A stretch of 10,820 nucleotides of DNA from Saprospiraceae bacterium. Lineage in GTDB: Bacteria > Bacteroidota > Bacteroidia > Chitinophagales > Saprospiraceae. The position numbers and the translations under genes are program-made. The notes beneath the pieces are model-generated. The model did not search any database and was not told where the DNA came from. It was given only the letters and a program-made list of their open reading frames with translations. Positions 1-5,828 of the stretch are shown here, piece by piece. The stretch spans positions 1 through 10,820 of the forward strand of contig JADZFI010000159.1 in NCBI GenBank assembly GCA_020850025.1, in the 5' to 3' direction. Numbering within the stretch: the first letter of the stretch is position 1; the number at the start of each line of letters is the position of its first letter.

Positions 1-584
1 ATATCCCTTAGTTCAAGTATCCGGTTAGCAGACCGATCTATTGCCTTTGGCAACTGGATGTTGATTACATCATTGGCTGGGTTGGGAGATACCAACAACA
101 CCCCAACTTTGCTTAGTTGCAAGGTTTGAGAATTATTGCTCCGTTCCTCCATCAAAGCGGGCAACTTAGGCATAAATACCCGCCCGGTCAGTATCCCCAG
201 CATAGTTTGTGCATATCCTGCCTCCAGACTTGATGAGTTGGCAATACCAAGCAGAGTTTCTTCCTGTGCAGGGCTCAATACAAACTCAGGGTCGGAAAGT
301 CTTGCTGAATTGATGGTTTGAATTTGAGCAAAATACTGATCTTCCAAATTCCCTTGCTGAAAGCCCTGCAGTAATACATTCTCCACAAGGTAGAAGTATT
401 CCCACAGAGCCCTGAGGAGCTATTTTCCCCAGAGCCGCAGCACATCGCACATTCAAAAGGTACAGGATCAGTTTGGCAAAATCCCTGGCCCGGAAAGAGG
501 ATATTTACCCAAATCAGGACAAATACAACTATTGAAATCTTGAAATCTTGAAATTTTGAAATCTTGAAAATAACCAGTTTTCAT
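1..584 (-). pseudogene. Broken T9SS-secreted protein, C-terminus beyond window edge
   Basis: Read on the minus strand, one frame (open from about 419 down to 1) ends in a typical start of a type A T9SS sorting domain: VSPNPANDVINIQLP at about 30-90, preceded by about 100 residues beginning ALWEYFYLVEN. A second frame (about 580 to 269) gives a convincing signal peptide (KISIVVFVLIWVNILF, then PGQGFCQ) and a Cys-rich stretch, VPFECAMCCGSGENSS. The two frames join near 395-420 through a -1 shift; the sorting-domain frame has a TAG at 420-422, and I see no slippery heptamer after it. The only upstream ATG (582-584) is in the third frame. Signal peptide and sorting domain lie only about 150 codons apart, whereas T9SS proteins of this sort are usually long, so I infer an internal deletion plus frameshift. 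Function is unknown; export across the outer membrane was probably its fate. A sequencing error remains possible for either shift. Confidence 0.6.
533..568. repeat. 8-bp tandem repeat, about 4.5 units of TGAAATCT
   Basis: On the plus strand the unit TGAAATCT occurs at 533-540, 541-548 and 557-564. A one-mismatch copy, TGAAATTT, lies at 549-556 and a partial copy at 565-568. The tract lies between the only upstream ATG (582-584, minus strand) and the signal-peptide coding segment of the broken T9SS gene. Because 8 is not a multiple of 3, changes in unit number alter the reading frame. Confidence 0.8.
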
Positions 585-603
585 CGTAAAAAAAATTTAA
601 GGG

Positions 604-642
604 TAAAAAAATAGGTGCCAGTGCCACTCCAGGTAACTGGAG
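604..642 (-). terminator. Possible terminator: CTCCAG/CTGGAG hairpin with T-tract
   Basis: Arms CTCCAG (627-632) and CTGGAG (637-642) flank a 4-nt loop. In the minus-strand transcript the hairpin is followed after about 15 nt by seven U residues (605-611). The distance between stem and T-tract is longer than in a standard intrinsic terminator, so the call is weak. It would end a transcript begun at the promoter at 853-884. Confidence 0.3.
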
Positions 643-852
643 CAACTCAAAAACTTTTCATCATATCGCTGCAAGTAATATTGGATTAGCGTGATTATCG
701 CGAGGATCTCTGAAAGTTAAATACCATCCGTTCAGACAAAACTTTTAATGCCTACCTAAGCTATACCTAAAACCAAAGTCCTCTAAAAGATTAAAGCAGT
801 TAACTGGCGCGCTCCTTTATATAGATTAAGAATTGCCGGAGCTAAACGCAAA

Positions 853-884
853 CAAATGTAGGTAATAAAATTCAATGTTACAAA
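853..884 (-). promoter_or_regulatory. Bacteroidetes-type promoter, minus strand
   Basis: On the minus strand TTTG (881-884) is followed after exactly 20 bp by TACATTTG (853-860). This matches the established Bacteroidetes housekeeping-sigma consensus TTTG-N19-21-TAnnTTTG. Transcription would begin near 846-849 and run away from the cinA 3' end toward the broken T9SS gene, whose candidate ATG is some 260 nt further on. Confidence 0.6.
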
Positions 885-928
885 CGAACACCTGAAATTT
901 AACAATCGCCATTCCTTTGATATCCACT

Positions 929-2191
929 TCAGTCCTCCAACAAAAACCTCCGCACCATATTCAAGGCATACACCCCGGTCAACTGAATATTCTTAGCCCG
1001 GTCTCGCCCAAAAATTATTTTAACAGCTTCGGTGCGTTGCGCATCGCTCACGGCCATCCAGACCGTGCCAACGGGCTTGTCGGGCGTGCCGCCGCCCGGG
1101 CCGGCAATGCCGGAAATGGCTAAAGAAACATCCACCCCAAGGGTTTTTCGGGCGCCTTCGGCCATTTCACGAACGGTTTCTTCGCTTACCGCGCCGAAGG
1201 TTTCCAGGGTTTCCGGTTTTACGCCCAGTAACCTGGTTTTCATTTCATAGGAATAACTCACAATGGACCCCGGAAAATAATCAGAAGAGCCCGGCACCAG
1301 CGTAATCAAATGCGCCACATAGCCGCCGGTGCAGCTCTCTGCCGTACCGAATTGTTTGCCCTGCTGTCTTAGCAGTTTGCCTACCGTTTCCTGCAGCGTA
1401 TCCTCTTCTTCTCCGAAAACCAAATCGGGGATTACCGCCAATAATTCCGCTTTTTTTGCGTCCAGTTCCTGCTGCAACAGGGCTTCGGCCTCCGGTATCA
1501 GCTCGCCCGGCCAAACGCCCGTCAATCGGAGTCGCACCTGACCCAGGGTGGGCAAATAGGCCAGTTTGATGTGCTCGGGAAGGGCATCTTCAAATGCCTC
1601 CAGCCGCCTCGCAATATTGCTTTCTCCCTCTCCCGCAGTTTGAAGGGTGCGGTGTACAATGGGGCGCGACACGAATCTTTCCTTCAGGCGTGGCAGCACC
1701 TCGTTCGTCATCAAATACTCCATTTCAAAGGGCACGCCCGGCATGGAAACCACCACTTTCCCGTCGCGCTCAAACCACATGCCCGAGGCCGTGCCTACTT
1801 TATTGGCCAGGATCAGCGCTTTTTCCGGCAACATGGCCTGATGACGGATCGAATCCAGGGGTACTCCGCGACCAATTTTCCTGAAATAGCCCTCAATCCG
1901 GTCGTACACCTCTTGATGAAGCACCAAGGGGCTCTCGAACAAGTCGCAAAGCGTGGTTTTGGTCACATCGTCTTTGGTTGGGCCCAGTCCGCCGGTGATC
2001 AGCACTATGGGAGCGGAGGCCATGGCCTGTTCCACCCCTTTAATGATGGCCTCCCGCGTGTCGGCCACGCTGCTTTTGCCGGTTACCCGGATGCCCTGTA
2101 AATTGAGCTGGCGACTCATCCAGGAGGAATTGGTATCTACGATCTGGCCGATTAAAATCTCGTCGCCAACGGTAAGCAGGTGTGCGGTCAT
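929..2191 (-). CDS. cinA: CinA-like protein / NMN deamidase
   Basis: The 420-residue protein has both CinA modules. The N-terminal MoaB/MogA-like domain (about 1-170) starts TVGDEILIGQIVDTN (7-21) and carries GGLGPTKDD (67-75) and the SMPGVPFEM loop (149-157). The C-terminal domain (about 262-418) has TAESCTGG (283-290), with the serine (S286) that is catalytic in nicotinamide mononucleotide deamidases, and SGIAGPGGGTPDKPVGTVW (360-378). In characterised homologues the C-terminal domain deamidates NMN to NaMN in pyridine nucleotide recycling, and the N-terminal domain hydrolyses ADP-ribose; a link to competence is historical. The length fits full-length CinA (about 400-420). I chose the ATG at 2191 because homologues begin just before LLTVGDE; a further in-frame ATG at 2278 lies inside the adjacent mobile element and would add 29 uncharacteristic residues. 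Both active regions look intact. No clear promoter match is visible directly upstream. Confidence 0.95.
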   Translation of the reverse strand: MTAHLLTVGDEILIGQIVDTNSSWMSRQLNLQGIRVTGKSSVADTREAIIKGVEQAMASAPIVLITGGLGPTKDDVTKTTLCDLFESPLVLHQEVYDRIEGYFRKIGRGVPLDSIRHQAMLPEKALILANKVGTASGMWFERDGKVVVSMPGVPFEMEYLMTNEVLPRLKERFVSRPIVHRTLQTAGEGESNIARRLEAFEDALPEHIKLAYLPTLGQVRLRLTGVWPGELIPEAEALLQQELDAKKAELLAVIPDLVFGEEEDTLQETVGKLLRQQGKQFGTAESCTGGYVAHLITLVPGSSDYFPGSIVSYSYEMKTRLLGVKPETLETFGAVSEETVREMAEGARKTLGVDVSLAISGIAGPGGGTPDKPVGTVWMAVSDAQRTEAVKIIFGRDRAKNIQLTGVYALNMVRRFLLED

Positions 2192-2257
2192 GGATGTGTG
2201 AGTGGATACTAAAAACGGGGGGCAATATTCGGGGTATTCTGGCAATAATGGCCTAAT

Positions 2258-2385
2258 AGGCTGTCTCTTAAGTCGCATTTTTAGTTTTACCGCAGAGGCG
2301 GGGAGACGCAGAGGTTTTGATAATCAATGCTATACACCTCAGCGTCTCTCCGACTCTGCGGTAAAATTTAATTATGAGACAGCCT
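2258..2385. mobile_element. MITE-like element with nested inverted repeats
   Basis: A 128-bp non-coding element is bounded by perfect 10-bp terminal inverted repeats, AGGCTGTCTC (2258-2267) and GAGACAGCCT (2376-2385). Inside lies a second long inverted repeat (2285-2366). It holds no transposase. Its ends resemble those of insertion sequences starting AGGCTGTCTC, so a non-autonomous derivative mobilised in trans is the natural reading. I could not find a convincing target-site duplication. It sits between the terminator of the upstream membrane-protein gene and the cinA start, where it could supply or disrupt cinA promoter sequence. Confidence 0.6.
2285..2366. repeat. Long imperfect hairpin core of the MITE
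   Basis: Arms TTTTACCGCAGAG (2285-2297) and CTCTGCGGTAAAA (2354-2366) are perfectly complementary over 13 bp. The next 18 bp of each arm (2298-2315 with 2336-2353) match at 15 positions, leaving a loop of about 20 nt. The outer arm motif TACCGCAGA recurs in the hairpin at 5735-5794. Confidence 0.85.
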
Positions 2386-2411
2386 CTGAACCGGGATCAA
2401 TCTGAACACAC

Positions 2412-2439
2412 AAAAACCCGAATGGTTGTACCACCCGGG
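2412..2439 (-). terminator. Intrinsic terminator of the membrane-protein gene
   Basis: In the minus-strand RNA, CCCG (2436-2439) pairs with CGGG (2417-2420) and TGGT (2430-2433) pairs with ACCA (2423-2426), separated by a 2x2 internal loop and closed by a 3-nt loop. Five U residues (2412-2416) follow immediately. It lies about 25 bp past the stop codon of the 2464-3168 gene and separates its transcript from cinA. Confidence 0.6.
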
Positions 2440-2463
2440 CTGGTTGTTTGTTTTCGACTCTGA

Positions 2464-3168
2464 TTAAAATGACTTTGATGATTTGAGTGATTTTGATGAT
2501 TTGAGTGATGCGAGGCTTTTAATTTTTCTGCCAAAATAAATCTGCACCGGAACCAGGAGCAAGGTGGGACCAAACCACTGCGCCCACCAGGGCAGAAAAT
2601 GTGCGGAATTCACCGTAAAAGCCGTGGTGGAGGCGATAAATGCCCCAATCATAGTAGTGGAATGCAGACGCATCCAGTCCAGGCTATCGAGCGCTTCCGC
2701 TTGGCGGAAGGTTTTCCAGTTTAACCGGGCATCAAGGAGCGAATTCATGCCAAACACTCCAAACAGTATCGGGAACACCATGGCAGCCCCGGATAAGCTC
2801 AAGCTGACCGACATGCTCAACATGTACACCGCATTCAAACCCAGCATGGCGGTGTACCCCCAGTCGATTGCCTTAACCTTGTCGCCCTTCATCAGCATGA
2901 TACTGCGCACCCCGCGGAGAAGTCCGGCCAGCACCAGGATGGCAATCCCGAGTAAAAACTGAAAAAAGGGTTGATCGGGTCGTTTCAGGAATCCGGCAAC
3001 AGAGGTTACCACCACCCAAAGCATGGCGTAATAGAAGATCTTACCCGCCAGGCGGTGATTTCTGGCATCTTTAAAGTTATAAAAGATGGCGACGGGGCCA
3101 ACCAAAAGAGTGATGATGCCGGCCGCAATGTGGCTGTAAAGACTGAATGAAGAAAGTAAATCGAGCAT
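2464..3168 (-). CDS. DUF2306-like multi-spanning membrane protein
   Basis: The 234-residue protein is strongly hydrophobic, with about seven predicted membrane segments (roughly 8-30, 43-61, 67-86, 102-123, 127-147, 172-186, 199-213). Histidines recur in conserved-looking contexts: YSHIAAG (11-17), NHRLAGKIF (37-45) and RLHSTTMIGAF (167-177). The pattern of a His near the start of the first helix and an HRxxGK motif before the second resembles DUF2306-type membrane proteins; the biochemical role of that family is not established. I prefer the ATG at 3168 because it begins just before the first helix; an ATG at 3204 and a TTG at 3213 are in frame and would add 12 or 15 mostly polar residues. 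The last residues are a serine/lysine repeat (SLKSSK twice) encoded by an 18-bp tandem repeat, which looks like a late addition to the cytoplasmic tail. It is transcribed divergently from the PfkB-like gene and ends at its own terminator (2412-2439). Confidence 0.75.
   Translation of the reverse strand: MLDLLSSFSLYSHIAAGIITLLVGPVAIFYNFKDARNHRLAGKIFYYAMLWVVVTSVAGFLKRPDQPFFQFLLGIAILVLAGLLRGVRSIMLMKGDKVKAIDWGYTAMLGLNAVYMLSMSVSLSLSGAAMVFPILFGVFGMNSLLDARLNWKTFRQAEALDSLDWMRLHSTTMIGAFIASTTAFTVNSAHFLPWWAQWFGPTLLLVPVQIYFGRKIKSLASLKSSKSLKSSKSF
2471..2506. repeat. 18-bp tandem repeat at the gene's 3' end
   Basis: Two copies of an 18-bp unit, GACTTTGATGATTTGAGT (2471-2488) and the same with one mismatch (2489-2506), encode the serine/lysine repeat at the C-terminus of the membrane protein. 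The unit is a multiple of three, so copy-number change would lengthen or shorten the tail without shifting the frame. Confidence 0.8.
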
Positions 3169-3267
3169 GGCGTTTAATTTTTTATGCCACAAAGGAATTA
3201 GCATGTTAAGCAATCAGCCCTGAAATAGGGGCTTTCCGCATGGTTTTGGGGCAAACAGCAAAGCGCC

Positions 3268-3312
3268 GGGGCGAATAGCAATTTCCAGGGGCGAATGGGA
3301 ATGGAATTCGCC
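3268..3312. repeat. GGGGCGAAT repeats in a divergent promoter region
   Basis: GGGGCGAAT occurs at 3268-3276 and 3288-3296, exactly 20 bp apart. The second copy forms an inverted repeat with ATTCGCC (3306-3312). The site lies between the divergent membrane-protein and PfkB-like genes, where a regulator could act on both, but no promoter consensus was found next to it, so a regulatory role is a guess. Confidence 0.35.
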
Positions 3313-3424
3313 GTATTATTGCCCCCGGAACTGGAGCAGAGGGACAAGGGGAATGGCCAGAGCAAAAACTACGAGCAATGAGCATCACCCATCAGACCTT
3401 TGAAAAATTCTGAGACCGGCATTT

Positions 3425-4333
3425 ATGCGAAGAAGTATTGATATCCTGTCAGCTGGAGAATTGTATGTAGAGTTTACTTCGGCTGATTTTGCACAGGCAA
3501 TTGAAGAAGGCGTTTTGTACAAAAGAACCCCCGGTGGCGCACCGGCCATGTTGGCTGTACAAATGGCACGGTTAGGCAATAAAGCCATGCTGGCTGCTAC
3601 CGTTGGTACCGACGATATGGGCAGAGCGATTGTCAGTTACCTGAACCAATCCGGCGTTGACAGCTCCTGCGTAGCGCAGGTAGAAGAGCCCACTACCCTA
3701 ATCCTTAATACGCATTCACCATCTGAGTCCAATATGCAGGTGTACCGGGCTGCCGACTCAATGTTGTCCATCCGGCAGTTTCCGTTTCAGTCGTTTGAGC
3801 AGATCGGCGTTTTCCATGCCACCTGCTTTGCCATGAGCAAAAACCCCTCGCAGCACGTTATCCTGCAGGCGGCAGAAAGGGCACAGCGCGCCGGATGTAT
3901 CGTCTCGCTCGACCTGAATTACACGCCCAAAATCTTCCCGGACCGCATAGAGGCCAAAAAAATGGTGTCCGAATTTTCCAGATACAAGGCACTGATCAAA
4001 CTGAACGCCCGGGACTGGAGTCGTTTGTACGAAGACCCGGCTCCTGCTCCACAGTCGGTTATTGACCATTTCCTGAAAATCGGGGCGGAAGAAGTTTGTT
4101 TCATTACAGAAGATGCTTTTTGGGTGGGGAACGACCACGAAACCCAGACACTGCCGTTCCGCGTACCTCAAGCCCTGAATGAGCAGGCATTTTTAGCAGG
4201 TTACCTGACTGCTCGTCTGGACGATAAAAAGCTAGCAGAAAGTGCCGTTGCCGGCAGAAAAATGGCGGAAATACAGCAACTTTCCTCCGGAAAGCTGGAT
4301 CGTGCGCTGATTTATGCCGAAATAGAAGCGTAG
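3425..4333 (+). CDS. PfkB-family protein with degenerate active site (probable pseudokinase)
   Basis: The 302-residue protein has the ribokinase/PfkB layout: an N-terminal strand SIDILSAGELYVEF (4-17), GGAPAMLAVQMARLG (37-51) matching the first PfkB signature, a central SLDLNYTPKIF (161-171), IKLNARD (191-197), and a C-terminal VPQALNEQAFLAGYL (247-261). The last segment aligns with the second signature, VDTTGAGDAFLAGFL, but the GAGD tetrad, which supplies the anion hole and the catalytic aspartate, is replaced by LNEQ (251-254). The usual Asn of the first signature is Met42, the Arg of DxNxR is Thr167, and the Glu of NxxE is Asp197. The reading frame is intact and codon use matches the neighbours, so the protein is probably made but not a sugar kinase. 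It might bind a sugar or nucleoside and act as a regulator; that is inference. rocD follows in the same direction after 143 bp but has its own promoter. An alternative is a divergent kinase with relocated catalytic residues. Confidence 0.85.
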   Translation: MRRSIDILSAGELYVEFTSADFAQAIEEGVLYKRTPGGAPAMLAVQMARLGNKAMLAATVGTDDMGRAIVSYLNQSGVDSSCVAQVEEPTTLILNTHSPSESNMQVYRAADSMLSIRQFPFQSFEQIGVFHATCFAMSKNPSQHVILQAAERAQRAGCIVSLDLNYTPKIFPDRIEAKKMVSEFSRYKALIKLNARDWSRLYEDPAPAPQSVIDHFLKIGAEEVCFITEDAFWVGNDHETQTLPFRVPQALNEQAFLAGYLTARLDDKKLAESAVAGRKMAEIQQLSSGKLDRALIYAEIEA

Positions 4334-4389
4334 TTTGCACTCCCGGGACGAAACAACTTTCTTTACGGCCATAAAACCATCACTGCGTT

Positions 4390-4421
4390 TTTGGGCGGCA
4401 GTCGGAACTGCACTACCTTTG
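4390..4421 (+). promoter_or_regulatory. Promoter of rocD
   Basis: TTTG (4390-4393), a 20-bp spacer and TACCTTTG (4414-4421) match the Bacteroidetes promoter consensus exactly. The transcription start would fall near 4426-4428, giving a leader of about 50 nt before the rocD ATG at 4477. This favours that ATG over an in-frame TTG at 4438, which would leave only about 10 nt of leader. Confidence 0.7.
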
Positions 4422-4476
4422 CAGTTGTATCCAATTATTGGGTACACAAACGTTGTTCACGCTAACCAATCCCACC

Positions 4477-5724
4477 ATGGAGCTTCTCACCGCGCATTCC
4501 TCTGCTGCACTGATTGAACTGGAAGATCGCTACAATGCCCACAATTACCACCCGCTACCTGTAGTGCTTGAGCGCGGGCAGGGCGTTTACGTCTGGGATG
4601 TGGAGGGCAAACGTTATTACGACTTCCTTTCCGCCTATAGTGCCGTCAATCAGGGGCATTGCCATCCGCGCATCATTCAGGCATTGATAGATCAGGCGCA
4701 AAAACTCACCCTGACCTCCCGGGCATTTTACAACAACCTCCTGGGGGAATATGCGGAGTTTATGACCCAATACTTTGGGTACGACCGCATTCTGCCGATG
4801 AATACCGGTGTTGAAGCGGTGGAAACTGCCATCAAACTGGCCCGAAAATGGGCCTATCAGGTAAAAGGCGTGGCCGAAGGAAAAGCCAAAGTGATTTTTG
4901 CCTCCGGCAATTTTCACGGCCGCACGCTGTCGGTCATTTCTGCTTCCACCGATCCTGCCAGCCGGGTGGGATATGGCCCTTATATGCGCGGCCTGGAAGT
5001 GATCCCTTACAACGACCTGGCAGAGCTGGAGCAAGCGCTGAAGGACGACCCCAATGTGGCCGCCTTCCTTATTGAGCCCATCCAGGGCGAAGCCGGGGTA
5101 AATGTTCCGGATGAAGGCTATCTCTCCACCGCATACGATTTGTGCAAAACACACCGGGTATTGTTCATCGCCGATGAAGTACAAACCGGCATTGCGCGTA
5201 CCGGCGAACGGCTTTGCTGCGACCATGAAGGCGTAAAACCGGATGTACTGATTCTTGGCAAGGCATTGTCGGGCGGCGTATTGCCCGTCAGCGCTGTACT
5301 GGCCTCGGATGAGGTGATGCTGACCATCAAACCGGGCGAGCACGGCTCCACTTTTGGCGGTAATCCGCTGGCTTGTGCCGTGGCTATGGAAGCCTTGCGC
5401 GTGGTGGAAGACGAGCAATTGGCAAAAAATGCCAAAGAATTGGGCAAAATCTTCCGGTCCCGCATGCGGGTGCTGGAACAAAAACGCCCGGAACTGATCT
5501 CTTTTGTTCGCGGCAAGGGTCTGCTGAACGCCATCGGGATCAACGACACTGAGCAAAGTAAGACTGCCTGGAATATCTGCCTGGCACTCGCCGAAAACGG
5601 CTTGCTGGCCAAACCTACCCATGGCAATATCATTCGCTTCGCCCCTCCGCTGGTGATGACGGAAGAACAGCACAATGATTGTTGCGACATCATTGAGCGG
5701 GTTATTATGACATTTGAGAAATGA
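4477..5724 (+). CDS. rocD: Ornithine aminotransferase
   Basis: This 415-residue class-III PLP aminotransferase moves the delta-amino group of ornithine to 2-oxoglutarate, giving glutamate semialdehyde/pyrroline-5-carboxylate and glutamate, and so links arginine breakdown with proline and glutamate in the cytoplasm. The N-terminus YNAHNYHPLPVVLERGQGVY (19-38) and FLSAYSAVNQGHCHP (50-64) are characteristic of ornithine aminotransferase and not of acetylornithine or GABA transaminases. The PLP-binding features are all present: NTGVEAVETA (109-118), FHGRT (146-150), IADEVQTG (231-238) with D233, and the Schiff-base lysine K262 in LILGKALSGG (258-267), followed by HGSTFGGNPLA (289-299). Length is normal. 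The ATG at 4477 is chosen from family alignment and promoter spacing. It is convergent with the M43 protease gene. No arginase or proline genes are adjacent. Confidence 0.95.
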   Translation: MELLTAHSSAALIELEDRYNAHNYHPLPVVLERGQGVYVWDVEGKRYYDFLSAYSAVNQGHCHPRIIQALIDQAQKLTLTSRAFYNNLLGEYAEFMTQYFGYDRILPMNTGVEAVETAIKLARKWAYQVKGVAEGKAKVIFASGNFHGRTLSVISASTDPASRVGYGPYMRGLEVIPYNDLAELEQALKDDPNVAAFLIEPIQGEAGVNVPDEGYLSTAYDLCKTHRVLFIADEVQTGIARTGERLCCDHEGVKPDVLILGKALSGGVLPVSAVLASDEVMLTIKPGEHGSTFGGNPLACAVAMEALRVVEDEQLAKNAKELGKIFRSRMRVLEQKRPELISFVRGKGLLNAIGINDTEQSKTAWNICLALAENGLLAKPTHGNIIRFAPPLVMTEEQHNDCCDIIERVIMTFEK

Positions 5725-5794
5725 TAAAAAAAAATACCGCAGAAACGCGGAGGCGCATTGAACAAGGTCTTTGCACCTCCATGTCTCTGCGGTA
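5725..5794 (-). terminator. Hairpin terminator between convergent genes, repeat-derived
   Basis: Arms at 5735-5757 and 5772-5794 (TACCGCAGA... pairing with ...TCTCTGCGGTA) are complementary at 19 of 23 positions, with G-U pairing possible at some of the others. An uninterrupted A-run (5725-5734) becomes a U-tract right after the stem in minus-strand RNA, giving a canonical intrinsic terminator for the M43 gene; for rocD on the plus strand there is a stem but no good U-tract. The outer arm sequence is shared with the MITE core at 2285-2366, so it is probably a co-opted dispersed repeat. Confidence 0.7.
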
Positions 5795-5828
5795 GAAAAT
5801 GCTCTTAAGCATCAAAGGCCGCTCTTAG

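Larger units (their letters stand above)
585..928. other. Gene-free spacer with orphan promoter and hairpin
   Basis: No ORF with protein-like composition is visible on either strand between the broken T9SS gene and the cinA stop codon. The stretch is AT-rich. It contains a minus-strand promoter match (853-884), a perfect 10-bp palindrome CAGTTAACTG (797-806), a 6-bp-arm hairpin (627-642) and two A-runs (605-611 and 588-595) that would be T-tracts in a minus-strand transcript. It could be a long leader for the broken gene or encode a small RNA of roughly 240 nt. I do not recognise tmRNA, SRP RNA, RNase P or tRNA signatures here. Confidence 0.4.

Noticed and set aside
395..430. Programmed -1 frameshift in the T9SS remnant near the GGGGAAAA run
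   Set aside because: The GGGGAAAA run precedes the TAG at 420-422 in the destination frame, so slipping there would terminate at once; no slippery heptamer follows the TAG.
533..568. CRISPR-like array
   Set aside because: The units are 8 bp with no spacers, which is a simple tandem repeat; no cas gene is present.
2192..2278. N-terminal 29-residue extension of CinA from an in-frame ATG at 2278
   Set aside because: The extension has no CinA-like sequence, starts inside the MITE-like element, and homologues begin at the ATG at 2191.
3206..3388. 60-codon minus-strand ORF upstream of the membrane-protein gene
   Set aside because: Composition is unlike protein-coding sequence of the neighbours, and it lies in the divergent promoter region with no recognisable domain.
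4438..4476. TTG start giving a 13-residue extension of RocD
   Set aside because: It would leave only about 10 nt after the predicted transcription start, and the extra residues do not resemble the family; the ATG at 4477 fits both alignment and promoter.
4555..5673. 372-codon ORF on the minus strand inside rocD
   Set aside because: It is an antisense shadow of a fully conserved aminotransferase gene, with no recognisable domain.
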